A DNA stretch of 32,963 nt from Actinomycetota bacterium (GCA_947488645.1 CANLAC010000001.1:1-32963); one strand, 5' to 3'. Numbered from the stretch's first letter, positions 6,846 through 15,766 are shown. Notes: generated by a model not told the origin, from the sequence alone. A program made the numbers and translations.

Positions 6846-9103
6846 GTCAACTACTAGAGCCGGTAACACTTTCTGTGCAGGGAATGACCTGTTCTTCATG
6901 TGTTAACACAGTGGAAAAGGCGCTCAATAAGGTTGAAGGTGTTAGTGCGACTATCAACTTTGCAACAGAGACTGCTCACATTTTGGCCCCGGCCGATATG
7001 AGTCCGAAGGATTTAATCAAGATTGTAGAAAAAGCAGGGTATTCAGCAACCTTATTGGTGGATGCACAATCAGTGACATTACACAGCAAGAAATCTGCTC
7101 GTGCATTCTTCTTTGCTTTCATTTTTGCAGTACCGGCTGTAGCTATTTCAATGGTTATGAGTTGGCATCACCAGATTGATATGTGGGTTCATCAGATTTT
7201 GGACAACTTTGGTCTGCCGCATCCTATGTATTCAGCAACTGCGTGGGTGGTAATTGCACTGAGCGCACCTGTCGTTTTACTCGTGGCTTACCCAATTCAC
7301 AAAGCTGCCTTTAGAAACCTTATGCACCCAACGATGGACAACTTAATTTCTATGGGTTCATTGGCAGCTTTTGGTTGGTCCATATATGCAAATACCACTG
7401 GTGCTGGCGATGTCTATACCGAAGTCGCAGCAGGAGTTATCTTCTTTGTAATTTTGGGTCGCTACTTAGAAACCCGAGCAAAGGCAAAAGCAAGCAGCGC
7501 TCTTACATCTCTATTGGCGCTAGGCAGTAAAGAGGTAACAATTGTTCGTGGGGGATTCCCACTCATTGTTCCGATTGAACAGCTGCAAATTGGTGATGAA
7601 TTTGAAGTACGCCCTGGGGATCGCATTGCAACAGATGGAATTGTAGTTAAAGGTGAATCTGCAGTTGATAATTCAATGCTGACCGGTGAAACAAAGCCGA
7701 TTGATGTTCGCCCAGGATCATCAGTAATTGGCGCATCAATTAATCACAATGGTCGGTTAATTGTTCGTGCCACACGTGTTGGCAGCGATACCGAACTTGC
7801 TCGAATCACTGCAATGGTTATTAGCGCCCAAGGAACCAAGGCACCTATTCAGCGCTTAGCCGATCGAATCAGCGCTGTTTTTGTGCCGATCGTTACCGTG
7901 CTTGCTATTGGAACCTTTGCAGGTTGGTATTTCACAGGCTCAACACTTACCAAATCAATTTCTATTGCAATCACTGTGCTGGTAATCGCATGCCCTTGCG
8001 CACTTGGATTAGCAACACCTGTTGCACTGCTCGTGGCATCTGGCCGCGGGGCCGCACGTGGGATTGTGCTGCGTGAGCCACGTGTTCTAGAGGTTGCCCG
8101 CAATGTTGATACGGTGCTATTTGATAAGACAGGAACACTTACTGAAGGCGTGATGCTTGTTCAAGAAGCAACTATCTCCACAGCAGCAGGTGCGGTTTTA
8201 GGGCGTTCATTTGCAGAGATTGTGACAACTCAAAACATTGTGGCTTCAGCTGGTGCGATTGAAGCTCTGAATAATCACCCGATTGCACTATCAATCACAA
8301 AGTACGCCTTAGCTAATGCTGGACAAGCAGCACCTTCACGCCCAACCTTTGCTGTTTCTGATTTCTCAGTAACGCCAGGTTCAGGTGCGGCTGGTCGCGT
8401 TTCAATCGGTGGGCAATCACCAGTTGTTCTTATTGGTTCACCGGCTGCCGTTGCTCACAGCTCAACGGAGTTCCATAGTGAGATTAAATCTGGGATTGAA
8501 CGAGGCCAAGCTGCCGGATTAACACTGGCAGTGCTTGCATGGGATGGTGTGGCTTTGGCCGTCTTTGCTGTTGGCGATCAACTAAAAAGTGATGCTGCAG
8601 AAACTGTCGTCGCACTTCGGGGCATGGGTATTACTCCATGGCTTGTCACAGGAGATAGCAGCGAGGTGGCAGCATCTGTTGCAACAACTGTTGGTATTGA
8701 TGCAGCACATGTTGTTTCACATGCCTTGCCTGAAACAAAACTTGAAATTGTTGAACGTATGAAGAGTGAAGGTCACACCGTTTTAATGATTGGTGACGGA
8801 ATCAATGATGCTGCAGCACTTACCGCTGCAGATCTTTCAATGGCTATGGGTACCGGAACAGACACTGCAATTAACAGCGCTGACATCACCTTGATGAACA
8901 CAGGACTTGGCAGCGTTATTTCAGCACTGAAACTTTCAAAGAAGACCTTAAAGATCATTCGCTTAAACATGGGTTGGGCACTTATCTATAACGTCATTGG
9001 AATACCGATTGCAGCGGCCGGATTGTTATCACCGTTGTATGCAGCGGCTGCAATGGCGGCAAGTAGCGTGCTGGTTGTTACTAACTCACTGCGCATCAAA
9101 TAA
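6842..9103 (+). CDS. copA: Copper-translocating P1B-type ATPase
   Basis: A 753-residue heavy-metal P-type ATPase, most likely a Cu(I) exporter. Order: one N-terminal heavy-metal-associated domain with GMTCSSC (Cys17, Cys20), membrane helices from about residue 84, the actuator motif TGE in NSMLTGETKP, the metal-site CPC at residues 384-386 (IACPCALGLATP), the phosphorylated Asp428 in DKTGTLT, the nucleotide-domain HP of NNHPIAL, and the hinge MIGDGINDAAAL, ending with two helices containing an N-and-Y and an MxxS pattern (NMGWALIYNVIG, MAASSV) typical of Cu(I) pumps. It is translationally coupled to hisN; no copper chaperone or CsoR gene is adjacent. A strong hairpin terminator follows directly. 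Confidence 0.93.
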   Translation: MSQLLEPVTLSVQGMTCSSCVNTVEKALNKVEGVSATINFATETAHILAPADMSPKDLIKIVEKAGYSATLLVDAQSVTLHSKKSARAFFFAFIFAVPAVAISMVMSWHHQIDMWVHQILDNFGLPHPMYSATAWVVIALSAPVVLLVAYPIHKAAFRNLMHPTMDNLISMGSLAAFGWSIYANTTGAGDVYTEVAAGVIFFVILGRYLETRAKAKASSALTSLLALGSKEVTIVRGGFPLIVPIEQLQIGDEFEVRPGDRIATDGIVVKGESAVDNSMLTGETKPIDVRPGSSVIGASINHNGRLIVRATRVGSDTELARITAMVISAQGTKAPIQRLADRISAVFVPIVTVLAIGTFAGWYFTGSTLTKSISIAITVLVIACPCALGLATPVALLVASGRGAARGIVLREPRVLEVARNVDTVLFDKTGTLTEGVMLVQEATISTAAGAVLGRSFAEIVTTQNIVASAGAIEALNNHPIALSITKYALANAGQAAPSRPTFAVSDFSVTPGSGAAGRVSIGGQSPVVLIGSPAAVAHSSTEFHSEIKSGIERGQAAGLTLAVLAWDGVALAVFAVGDQLKSDAAETVVALRGMGITPWLVTGDSSEVAASVATTVGIDAAHVVSHALPETKLEIVERMKSEGHTVLMIGDGINDAAALTAADLSMAMGTGTDTAINSADITLMNTGLGSVISALKLSKKTLKIIRLNMGWALIYNVIGIPIAAAGLLSPLYAAAAMAASSVLVVTNSLRIK

Positions 9104-9119
9104 GTAGTAAGGGAAAGCA

Positions 9120-9145
9120 AAAAGGCCCTCGCAAGAGGGCCTTTT
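9120..9145. terminator. Bidirectional rho-independent terminator
   Basis: Perfect 11-bp stem AAAAGGCCCTC / GAGGGCCTTTT closed by a GCAA tetraloop (GNRA class). The A-run before and T-run after allow it to stop transcription both from copA on the plus strand and from the initiator tRNA on the minus strand. Confidence 0.9.
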
Positions 9146-9148
9146 CCT

Positions 9149-9228
<80 letters not shown>

Positions 9229-9239
9229 TCGGTGATGCA

Positions 9240-9269
9240 ATCTTATGCGTACCAATAGATAAAGACCAA
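9240..9269 (-). promoter_or_regulatory. Probable promoter of the initiator tRNA gene
   Basis: On the minus strand, TTGGTC (9264-9269) and TAAGAT (9240-9245) are 18 bases apart, and the tRNA begins 11 bases after the -10 box. Spacing and sequence fit a housekeeping sigma-factor promoter. Confidence 0.5.
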
Positions 9270-9305
9270 ATCCTTGCGATTGCCCGCATGAACTTGGCCT
9301 TTATC

Positions 9306-9331
9306 TGATGCATTAAATATTTAATGCATCA
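9306..9331. repeat. Perfect 26-bp palindrome
   Basis: Half-site TGATGCATTAAAT (9306-9318) is followed without spacer by its exact reverse complement (9319-9331). It lies between the 3' end of the UPF0182 gene and the promoter of the initiator tRNA. It may be a protein-binding site or a weak AT-rich stem that ends UPF0182 transcripts; no T-run follows it. Confidence 0.6.
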
Positions 9332-9343
9332 CTTCTGTACTTC

Positions 9344-12196
9344 TTACTTTTTGTTTTGCGCACTGATTGCAGCATCAAGTGCTGACTTCAATCGCTTTTG
9401 TGCCTTGTCGTACTCTGCAAAGTCTCCCTTTGAAAGAGCGGCTAAGCCATCGGCATACGCCTTCTTTGCGCTAGCAAGTGAATTTGCTAGAGAAGTATTT
9501 GATGTTGTTCCGGTAGTGCCGTTAGTTGTTGTATTGCCGGCAGTAGTCCCAGAGTTACCTCCAAATACTTGATCCAATGCGCCTTTGAGAGTGTCGTCAT
9601 AACCAATTTGATCTCCGAAGGAAACTAGAACCTTTTGAAGTAATGGATATGCAGATGTATTTGAAGTTGCCTTCACGTACACGGGTTGCACATAGAGCAA
9701 TCCGCCACCAACAGGAAGTGTCAACAAATTACCAAGCACGACATCAGATCCACCACGACGGAGTAGTGATAGTGAGTTTGCAACATCAGGCTTTGCTTCA
9801 AAGTTCGAAGCAACCTGTGAAGGACCCGCAATGTTTGTGTTACGTGGCAGTTGGAGTACAGAAATCTTTCCGTAATCTGGACCTGGATCTGAATTAACTA
9901 CTGCGAATGCAGAAAGGTTTTCACGTCCTCCTCGAGGAACAAATGGTGTTGTGAGTGAGAATGAAGGAGTTTTAGCTCCTGGCATTTGCAATGTTAAATA
10001 GTAAGGAGGCTGCGCAGATGCGTTACCGCCAAATGTTGATGGATCACGTGGCACGCGCCAGAAATCTTGACCACCATAGAAGGCTGCTGCGGTCTTAACG
10101 TGATACGAACTTAAAATATCACGCTGGACTCTAAACATATCTTCGGGATAGCGGATGTGGTCAAGGAGATCCTTTGAGATTTCACTCTTTGGTGTAATTA
10201 CACCAGGGAAAGCCTTTGACCACGTCTTTAGAACTGGATCCTTTTCATCCCACTGATACAAAGTCACAGTTCCGTTATATGCATCAACTGTGGCTTTTAC
10301 AGAGTTACGAATGTAATTAACTGTTTTATTGCCCTGTGCGGCAATGGATGCTGAATTAGTTGTAAGAGCATCAGCGGTTGCATTAGAAAGTGATGTTTGG
10401 CGTGAGTATGGATAGCCAGCACTTGTCGTGTAGCCATCAACAATCCACAAGATCTTCCCATCTACTAATGCTGGATATGGATCTCCATCAAGGGTCAACC
10501 AAGGCGCAACCTTTGAAACGCGCTCACGAGGGTTTCGTTCAAAGAGAATCTTTGAATCCTTGTTGATCAGTGATGAAAGAAGAATGCGCTGCTCTTGATA
10601 CTTCAGTGCAAAGACAACCTTGTTGAGCAATGATCCAACAGGAACACCACCTGAACCTGAGTATGTGTAGTTTTTCTGACCATTAGCTGAGGCATCATCT
10701 GGATAATCAAACTCCACTGGAGTATCAGTCTTTACGCCACCAATAATTGAGTAGTCAGGAACATTCTCACCAAAGTAAACACGTGGTTCAAACTTTCCAA
10801 GAGTTCCTGTAGGTGGGAGATTTCCAACTGTAAATGATGGCTTTCCATCAGCATCTCGCTCATTTCCATACGCTGCAACAAAACCAAAGCCGTGCGTGTA
10901 GACAAGGTGGTCGTTGATCCAGTTTCGGGATGGATTTCCTTCGATGTTCAATTCACGAACAGCTACAACCACATCTCGCTTAACGCCGTTTACTGTATAG
11001 CGATCAACGTCTAATGACTCAGGGAAGCTGTAGTAGGGGCGAATTTGCTGAAGTTGTCTAAAGGTTGGCGATAGAACATTTGGATCCATCAAACGAATAT
11101 TTGCAATCGTGGCAGCATCATTTGCAAGCTGGCCACTTGAAGTTGAAAGAGTTGCCTGATAATCAGTAACTGTCACATCTTCTAAGCCGTATGCAGCGCG
11201 AGTTGATTCGATATTTCGTTGAATAAACGGTGCTTCTTTTGAAGACTCACTTGGCTTAACTTGAAAGTTCTGAATTGCCGCTGGGTATAGACCTGCAATT
11301 AAGACAGATGAAATAACGAGCAAAGCCGTTCCTGCTGCAGGAAGCACCCATGAGCGACGAATGATATTTGCAAAGAAAAGGAGCGCACAAACAAGTGCGA
11401 TTCCGGCAAGGATCGCCTTGGCAGGTAGTACTGCGTTTACATCGGTATAGGTAAGACCTGTGATGATCTTGCTTTCCTTCAAGGCCAATGCAAAACGATC
11501 AAACCAGTATGCAACCGCCTTAAGTAGGACTACCCCACCTAGTAATACTGAAAGTTGAAGACGAGCAGCAACTGTTGTCCGATCCTCTTGGACCTGCAGG
11601 CGAATTCCGCCATATAGGTAGTGAACAACTGTTGAGGCAATTATCGCCAAAACAAGAGTTGAGATTCCCCAACCAATGATTGTTTGCCAGAATGGAAGAC
11701 GGAATGCAAAGAATGAAATGTCCATGTTGAACTGTGGATCTTTCACACCAAAATCAGTTGAATTCTTGAAGAGCAACCATGAGCTCCACAATGTTGAACC
11801 AGATGTTCCTGCAAAGTAGAAGAGTGCAACAAATCCACCGATAAATAAGCTTCGGCGAATTGGCTCAACCTGTGAACGGTAACGTTCAAGATTATCTGAC
11901 TCCATTGTCATCGACACATATAGGGGGCGACGCTTGTATGCGATCCACACATTTGCCAAAACTATTGATGCAGTTAATAAACCTGTGACAAAAAATAGAA
12001 AAACCTTTGTACCGAGGATGGTTGACCATGTGCTTGTGAAATCAACGGACTTAAACCACAACCAGTCTGCGTAAAAACCACTGAGAGCGGTAAAGAGTGC
12101 TCCGGTGATTACAAGTACTCCGATAGTCAGAGCCAGTGGGCTCTTTCGTCCACGGAATTTGAAGGATGGGCGTTGGAACTGGGGGTTATTGGTCAT
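9344..12196 (-). CDS. UPF0182 family large membrane protein
   Basis: A 950-residue UPF0182 (COG1615) protein, a family typical of Actinobacteria and of unknown function. The N-terminal third carries seven hydrophobic segments (for example ALTIGVLVITGALFTALSGF near residue 23, FLFFVTGLLTASIVLANVW near 68, LSVLLGGVVLLKAVAYWF near 215). The remainder is a large extracytoplasmic region with conserved blocks such as YYSFPESLDVDRY, NDHLVYTHGFG and PYPALVDGKILWIVDGYTTS. A Thr/Gly/Asn-rich linker near residue 880 precedes a helical, Lys/Ala-rich tail. ATG 12196 is supported by a TAGTTT box six bases upstream. It follows the Lon-like gene on the same strand, the gene order seen in many Actinobacteria. 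Confidence 0.95.
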   Translation of the reverse strand: MTNNPQFQRPSFKFRGRKSPLALTIGVLVITGALFTALSGFYADWLWFKSVDFTSTWSTILGTKVFLFFVTGLLTASIVLANVWIAYKRRPLYVSMTMESDNLERYRSQVEPIRRSLFIGGFVALFYFAGTSGSTLWSSWLLFKNSTDFGVKDPQFNMDISFFAFRLPFWQTIIGWGISTLVLAIIASTVVHYLYGGIRLQVQEDRTTVAARLQLSVLLGGVVLLKAVAYWFDRFALALKESKIITGLTYTDVNAVLPAKAILAGIALVCALLFFANIIRRSWVLPAAGTALLVISSVLIAGLYPAAIQNFQVKPSESSKEAPFIQRNIESTRAAYGLEDVTVTDYQATLSTSSGQLANDAATIANIRLMDPNVLSPTFRQLQQIRPYYSFPESLDVDRYTVNGVKRDVVVAVRELNIEGNPSRNWINDHLVYTHGFGFVAAYGNERDADGKPSFTVGNLPPTGTLGKFEPRVYFGENVPDYSIIGGVKTDTPVEFDYPDDASANGQKNYTYSGSGGVPVGSLLNKVVFALKYQEQRILLSSLINKDSKILFERNPRERVSKVAPWLTLDGDPYPALVDGKILWIVDGYTTSAGYPYSRQTSLSNATADALTTNSASIAAQGNKTVNYIRNSVKATVDAYNGTVTLYQWDEKDPVLKTWSKAFPGVITPKSEISKDLLDHIRYPEDMFRVQRDILSSYHVKTAAAFYGGQDFWRVPRDPSTFGGNASAQPPYYLTLQMPGAKTPSFSLTTPFVPRGGRENLSAFAVVNSDPGPDYGKISVLQLPRNTNIAGPSQVASNFEAKPDVANSLSLLRRGGSDVVLGNLLTLPVGGGLLYVQPVYVKATSNTSAYPLLQKVLVSFGDQIGYDDTLKGALDQVFGGNSGTTAGNTTTNGTTGTTSNTSLANSLASAKKAYADGLAALSKGDFAEYDKAQKRLKSALDAAISAQNKK

Positions 12197-12202
12197 GGGA
12201 CA

Positions 12203-12208
12203 AAACTA
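12203..12208 (-). promoter_or_regulatory. -10 box of a leaderless UPF0182 promoter
   Basis: TAGTTT on the minus strand ends six bases before the UPF0182 ATG, with no Shine-Dalgarno sequence between. This is the same arrangement as at aroA, argF, prfB and murI. Confidence 0.5.
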
Positions 12209-12295
12209 TCGCAAGGCGATTAGGGCTACCAATTCAACCTTCGTGCCGCTCAAAGATGCACACAATGGGGGCAGTAAGGCTAAATAACTCTCAGA

Positions 12296-13069
12296 CTATG
12301 TGCGGGTGCGCTCAAGGTATGAAATGGCTTGAGCCAAGGTTGCAACGGTTATGACCTTAATTCCTTGGGGGACCTTGGCAACCTCTTCTGCGTTTCCAAC
12401 TGGGGCAAAGAAGATGGTTGCTCCTACTTTTTTGGCAGAAAGGATCTTTTCGTTGATTCCACCAATGGGTCCAATGACCCCTCGATTGTTAATAGTTCCA
12501 GTACCTGCAATATGACGGCCCTGCATCAAATCCATCTCAGTCAGCAATTCCACTAGACCAATAGAAAATACGAGCCCGCCACTCGGGCCACCTGTTTCTC
12601 CTACTTTGAATTTAATTTTCTTGCCATCTAAAGCATTTGCTCGTGCAACACCTTGAGATCCATTACCCATGACTTCCGGATGAGATTGCAAATAATTAAT
12701 TGCTGCACTTATTGCTTTGTCTTGCGAACCAACCATGTCAGCTTTTGCTTGCTTGCTTTCCTCTTTGCTACTTGTGCCAGGGGGGTAGATCGCAGATTTT
12801 GGATAGACAGCGCGTTCTGCGTCAATCCATGAGTAAATGAGTTCAGGTCCGAAGATCCATGTGTCTGGATTAGTAACCCGAATCGACATCAAATCAATAC
12901 GACCGCTGGCCGGATAACTATCAAGATCTTTGATGGTGATAACACCCTTAAAGATATTTTGCGCTTGACCTGGTAACACAATTGCAAATGGAAGTGGAGC
13001 AACGGTTGCTAGTAGGAAAAAAATTCCTAGGGTCGCTGTAACAACTTTCGGAAGGGGTGAAAATCGCAC
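12296..13069 (-). CDS. Membrane-anchored Lon-like (S16) protease lacking the PDZ domain
   Basis: A 257-residue relative of the YlbL/SdrC group. An N-terminal membrane segment (residues about 9-33, ending with PFAIVLPG) is followed by the YlbL-type N-terminal region (YPASGRIDLMSIRVTNPD; VYPKSAIYPPG) and a Lon proteolytic domain. The catalytic Ser163 sits in GGPSGG and Lys208 in GGINEK, 45 residues apart as expected for the S16 dyad. Usual homologues are about 340-370 residues and carry a PDZ domain between these parts; here the segment between SQDKAISAAINYL and KFKVGETGGPSGG is only about 25 residues long, so the PDZ domain is absent. Probably an extracytoplasmic protease. It starts 12 bases after the stop of the small membrane protein upstream, so the two form an operon. 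Confidence 0.88.
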   Translation of the reverse strand: MRFSPLPKVVTATLGIFFLLATVAPLPFAIVLPGQAQNIFKGVITIKDLDSYPASGRIDLMSIRVTNPDTWIFGPELIYSWIDAERAVYPKSAIYPPGTSSKEESKQAKADMVGSQDKAISAAINYLQSHPEVMGNGSQGVARANALDGKKIKFKVGETGGPSGGLVFSIGLVELLTEMDLMQGRHIAGTGTINNRGVIGPIGGINEKILSAKKVGATIFFAPVGNAEEVAKVPQGIKVITVATLAQAISYLERTRT

Positions 13070-13081
13070 TGAGGGCTCGAA

Positions 13082-13372
13082 CTAGTTTGCATCCGGACGA
13101 ATAACTGAAATACGTGAGGGCTTTTGCGTAGGGGGAGCAGAATCAAGATTGATTTCTCCAGGGGCCTCTAGCGATCCGCCATCTTCAACCTCATCGCGCG
13201 CTTGTGAATCGCGCAGAGAATCCTGAAAGCGCTGAAACTGACCAACAGAGCGCTGAGTCTCTTGCTGATACTTTCCTTCAAACTTTGATACCCATGTCAC
13301 ATAGCCAAGTGCACCAATTAAGCCGATAGCCGGCACTACCCACCAGATGAGAGCTGAGAATGCGTTGGACAT
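13082..13372 (-). CDS. Small single-pass membrane protein
   Basis: A 96-residue protein with one membrane helix (ALIWWVVPAIGLIGALGYVTW, residues 7-27), then a charged, probably helical stretch rich in Gln, Arg and Asp, and a Pro-rich tail (SAPPTQKPSR). I do not recognise a named domain. Small proteins of this look sit next to the Lon-like gene in other Actinobacteria, but that is recollection. ATG 13372 is preceded at six bases by TAGAGT, which suggests leaderless transcription of the two-gene operon. It is divergent from the zincin-like hydrolase gene. Confidence 0.8.
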   Translation of the reverse strand: MSNAFSALIWWVVPAIGLIGALGYVTWVSKFEGKYQQETQRSVGQFQRFQDSLRDSQARDEVEDGGSLEAPGEINLDSAPPTQKPSRISVIRPDAN

Positions 13373-13378
13373 GTGCTC

Positions 13379-13384
13379 ACTCTA
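13379..13384 (-). promoter_or_regulatory. -10 box of a leaderless promoter
   Basis: TAGAGT on the minus strand ends six bases before the ATG of the small membrane protein; it would drive that gene and the Lon-like protease. Confidence 0.45.
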
Positions 13385-13440
13385 TCGCGCTGGGAATAAA
13401 ACCGCGTGCGAAGTTGTTCCAATGCTGGGAGGATTCAACC

Positions 13441-14748
13441 ATGACGCCATTTGGTTTCAACCCAGGAGATTCAGAGGACTCGAACGAGCCTGTTGATTTT
13501 GCTGCCATGATGGAACAGATGCAACAACAGATCCAAGAACAATTCTCAAAGCTTGGAATAAATGGCCCTGGATTTACTGGATCGACTGAAGCATTACCTA
13601 AAAATATTGTCAGAGATACTGCAAAGAAATTTACAACTGCGCAAGGCTCTTCTCCTGTTGGTGCAAATGATGTTGCAGAGATAGAGCAGGCGTTTTCTAT
13701 CGCCGAGCTGTGGCTTGATGAAGCAACCTTTTTTCCAAAATCTCCCAACATTGGAAATGTTGCACTAGCCCGCACTGATTGGGTTGACACAACATTACCT
13801 GGATGGCAAACATCTGTTGAGCCATTGGCAATGGGTCTCTCTTCTGCAATCGGGGAATTACTTAACCAAGCATCATTTGGAGAAGGGGAGGGGCCAGAAA
13901 CTCCTGCCGATGAACAATCTCAGATGCAGATTCCAGTTGGGATGATTTCAGCCCTACTTAATTCATTTATTGGCTCACTAATTGCAACGCAATTGGGCCA
14001 AGCTATAGGCGGGTTAGCGGGCAAGGTGACCGGCGCACATGATGTGGGCTTGCCACTTGTCGATTCTGCATTTCCAACCCTTGTGCCGCAGAACATTAAG
14101 GAATGGGCAACAGATTTAGATATTCCACTCGATGAGGTTCGAATCTTCCATGCATTGCGCGAAGCAGCAGTTGCACGTTTATTTTCACACAATCCTTGGT
14201 TAGTTTCTTATATCCGCACTGCAATTACTGATTACGGCAAGGGAATAAACATTGATTTAGATGCGATCCAAGAGCAAGCACAACGAGCTTTTGAATCTGG
14301 CAATGGATTTGATCCATCAAACCCAGAAAGCTTCACAATTGCGCTTAATGAAGGAATCTTCACGCCACAAGAATCACCAGCACAGCGTGATGCATTAACT
14401 AAATTAGAAACTGTTTTGGCATTAATTGATGGATGGAGCGAAGAAGTTGTTGCGATGGCATCGGGAGATCGCCTACCTAACATTGCAGCACTTCAAGAAA
14501 CGCTGCGCCGCCGCCGTGCAACATCTGCGCCAGCCCAACAGTTGTTTTCATCGATGCTTGGATTGCAGGTTTCACCACGACTTGCTCGCGAGGCAGCAGT
14601 TTTTTGGAAACAAGTTCGCGAATTGAAAAATGTTGAGTCGCGAGATCGTATTTGGAGTGGAATTCTTCCAACAGCAGATGATTTGTTGACACCTGAGAGA
14701 TTCATGAAGAGCTTAGAAATCCCTGATGATTTGTCAGGGCTTATTTAG
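13441..14748 (+). CDS. Zincin-like metallopeptidase family protein (DUF2342)
   Basis: A 435-residue protein of the actinobacterial DUF2342 / putative hydrolase (TIGR03624-type) family. Conserved blocks: an acidic Gln-rich N-terminus (MMEQMQQQIQEQF), WLDEATFFP, a Gly-rich amphipathic stretch (SLIATQLGQAIGGLAGKV), ALREAAVARLFSHNPWLV near residue 235, TKLETVLALIDGWSEEVV, and RRRRATSAPAQQLFSSMLGLQ. By analogy the ALREAA block is the degenerate zincin helix; where I recall a His in relatives there is Val here, so peptidase activity is doubtful. The frame is open from 13360, but GGGAGG at 13427-13432, eight bases before ATG 13441, fixes the start. Confidence 0.87.
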   Translation: MTPFGFNPGDSEDSNEPVDFAAMMEQMQQQIQEQFSKLGINGPGFTGSTEALPKNIVRDTAKKFTTAQGSSPVGANDVAEIEQAFSIAELWLDEATFFPKSPNIGNVALARTDWVDTTLPGWQTSVEPLAMGLSSAIGELLNQASFGEGEGPETPADEQSQMQIPVGMISALLNSFIGSLIATQLGQAIGGLAGKVTGAHDVGLPLVDSAFPTLVPQNIKEWATDLDIPLDEVRIFHALREAAVARLFSHNPWLVSYIRTAITDYGKGINIDLDAIQEQAQRAFESGNGFDPSNPESFTIALNEGIFTPQESPAQRDALTKLETVLALIDGWSEEVVAMASGDRLPNIAALQETLRRRRATSAPAQQLFSSMLGLQVSPRLAREAAVFWKQVRELKNVESRDRIWSGILPTADDLLTPERFMKSLEIPDDLSGLI

Positions 14749-14787
14749 TTCATTGAACAGACTGAAATTCGCCTGGAAATAGAAAAG

Positions 14788-14858
14788 CGAACTCCCCGGT
14801 CACTTGCTCTAAATCAGCCTTCCCCTTGCTGATGTAGAACTGTTATCCGAGGAGTTCG
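14788..14858. other. Possible structured RNA element between genes
   Basis: The 288-base gap from 14749 to 15036 has no convincing gene. In it, CGAACTCC (14788-14795) pairs perfectly with GGAGTTCG (14851-14858). The enclosed loop holds a smaller hairpin, ATCAGC with GCTGAT. A second GAACT at 14837-14841 could pair with the same AGTTC, so two exclusive folds exist. There is no T-run after it. It could be a terminator variant, a leader structure or chance. I do not match it to a known RNA family. Confidence 0.3.
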
Positions 14859-15024
14859 TAGTCGTAAAGTAAGTGTTTCCTGAGGGTTTATCAACTCTGA
14901 AGCGCATTGACAAAGGCTAAATTCTTAAGATAAAGCAATTTTCTCCGCCTCCAATTCCATTGCAGTGAAGAAAGACTCGCGCCTACTCATGGTGAATCTC
15001 TCAAGGTTTAGTTGAGAGATGACA

Positions 15025-15030
15025 TAACAT
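15025..15030 (+). promoter_or_regulatory. -10 box of a leaderless promoter
   Basis: TAACAT lies exactly six bases before GTG 15037, with no Shine-Dalgarno sequence. This supports the GTG as the true start of the metallopeptidase gene. Confidence 0.5.
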
Positions 15031-15036
15031 TTAGGT

Positions 15037-15663
15037 GTGCAGGATTTTGATGAGACCAACCCATTTCTAGAACCATCCTTGGTTGAAACAACTCTTGAGG
15101 ACCACACCCTTCCTGGAATCTCAGAGGGCGAGATAATTGTCATCAGATCAACCCGACGAAAGAAAAATGTCTCTGCTTATCGTCAGGGCGGGCGAATCGT
15201 GGTCTCAATTCCAGCCCGAATGAGCAAAGCTGATGAACGAGCGATGGTTCCTGAAATGGTTGCCAAGATCCGTGCCCAAGAGGCAGCCGCGACAATGAGT
15301 GAGGAAAGCCTTTCCATTCGCATAGGCGAACTGTTAAGTGAACTGGCCCCAGAAATTACCGTGCGGCCATCTTCGGTGAACTGGCGAGGGATGCGCGAGC
15401 GCTGGGGTTCTTGCACAGGGATTGATGGCTCAATTCGGATCTCAGACCGCCTCAAGGGCGCTCCCCAATACGCCTTGGATTATGTCCTCTTTCATGAGGG
15501 GATCCACCTGCAGTTCTTTGACCATGGCCCCGAATTTAAGGAGTTATTAGCCCGTTTCCCTGAAGAGGAGCTGGCTGAGGCGTATCTGAGTGGGTATGAG
15601 GCGGCTGAAACCGCACTCACCGCCCCAGAGGCTCTAAAAAAACTCCTAAATAAAGGTGCCTAG
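15037..15663 (+). CDS. YgjP/SprT-like zinc metallopeptidase (M48 / DUF45 family)
   Basis: A 208-residue protein with the DUF45 (YgjP-like) arrangement: strand IVVSIPARMSKADERAMV, the signature MRERWGSCT near residue 125, and a zinc helix FHEGIHLQFFDHGPEF near residue 150. HEGIH supplies two His and the catalytic Glu, and the following DHGPEF His is the likely third ligand. Start GTG 15037 is supported by the TAACAT box upstream; the first 35 residues are acidic and probably unstructured. The neighbourhood with the zincin-like gene and DUF5679 matches other Actinobacteria. Substrate unknown. Confidence 0.88.
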   Translation: MQDFDETNPFLEPSLVETTLEDHTLPGISEGEIIVIRSTRRKKNVSAYRQGGRIVVSIPARMSKADERAMVPEMVAKIRAQEAAATMSEESLSIRIGELLSELAPEITVRPSSVNWRGMRERWGSCTGIDGSIRISDRLKGAPQYALDYVLFHEGIHLQFFDHGPEFKELLARFPEEELAEAYLSGYEAAETALTAPEALKKLLNKGA

Positions 15664-15712
15664 ATACGCTCAATTAAGCGTGTTGGCGAGTAACCTCATA
15701 CACGAACGCCTG

Positions 15713-15741
15713 CCCCACACGGGGAGCAATCCCGATGGGAT
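15713..15741 (+). promoter_or_regulatory. Tandem small hairpins in the DUF5679 leader
   Basis: CCCC/GGGG with an ACAC loop (15713-15724) is followed by ATCCC/GGGAT with a GAT loop (15729-15741), ending 14 bases before the ribosome-binding GGAGG (15756-15760). They may shape the 5' leader; no known riboswitch fits. Confidence 0.3.
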
Positions 15742-15766
15742 CGCACGCGTCGATAGGAGGAAAAGA

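Noticed and set aside
14925..15143. 72-codon minus-strand reading frame across the M48-like gene start
   Set aside because: It lies antisense to a gene with clear family motifs, has no domain, and its sequence is of low-information type.
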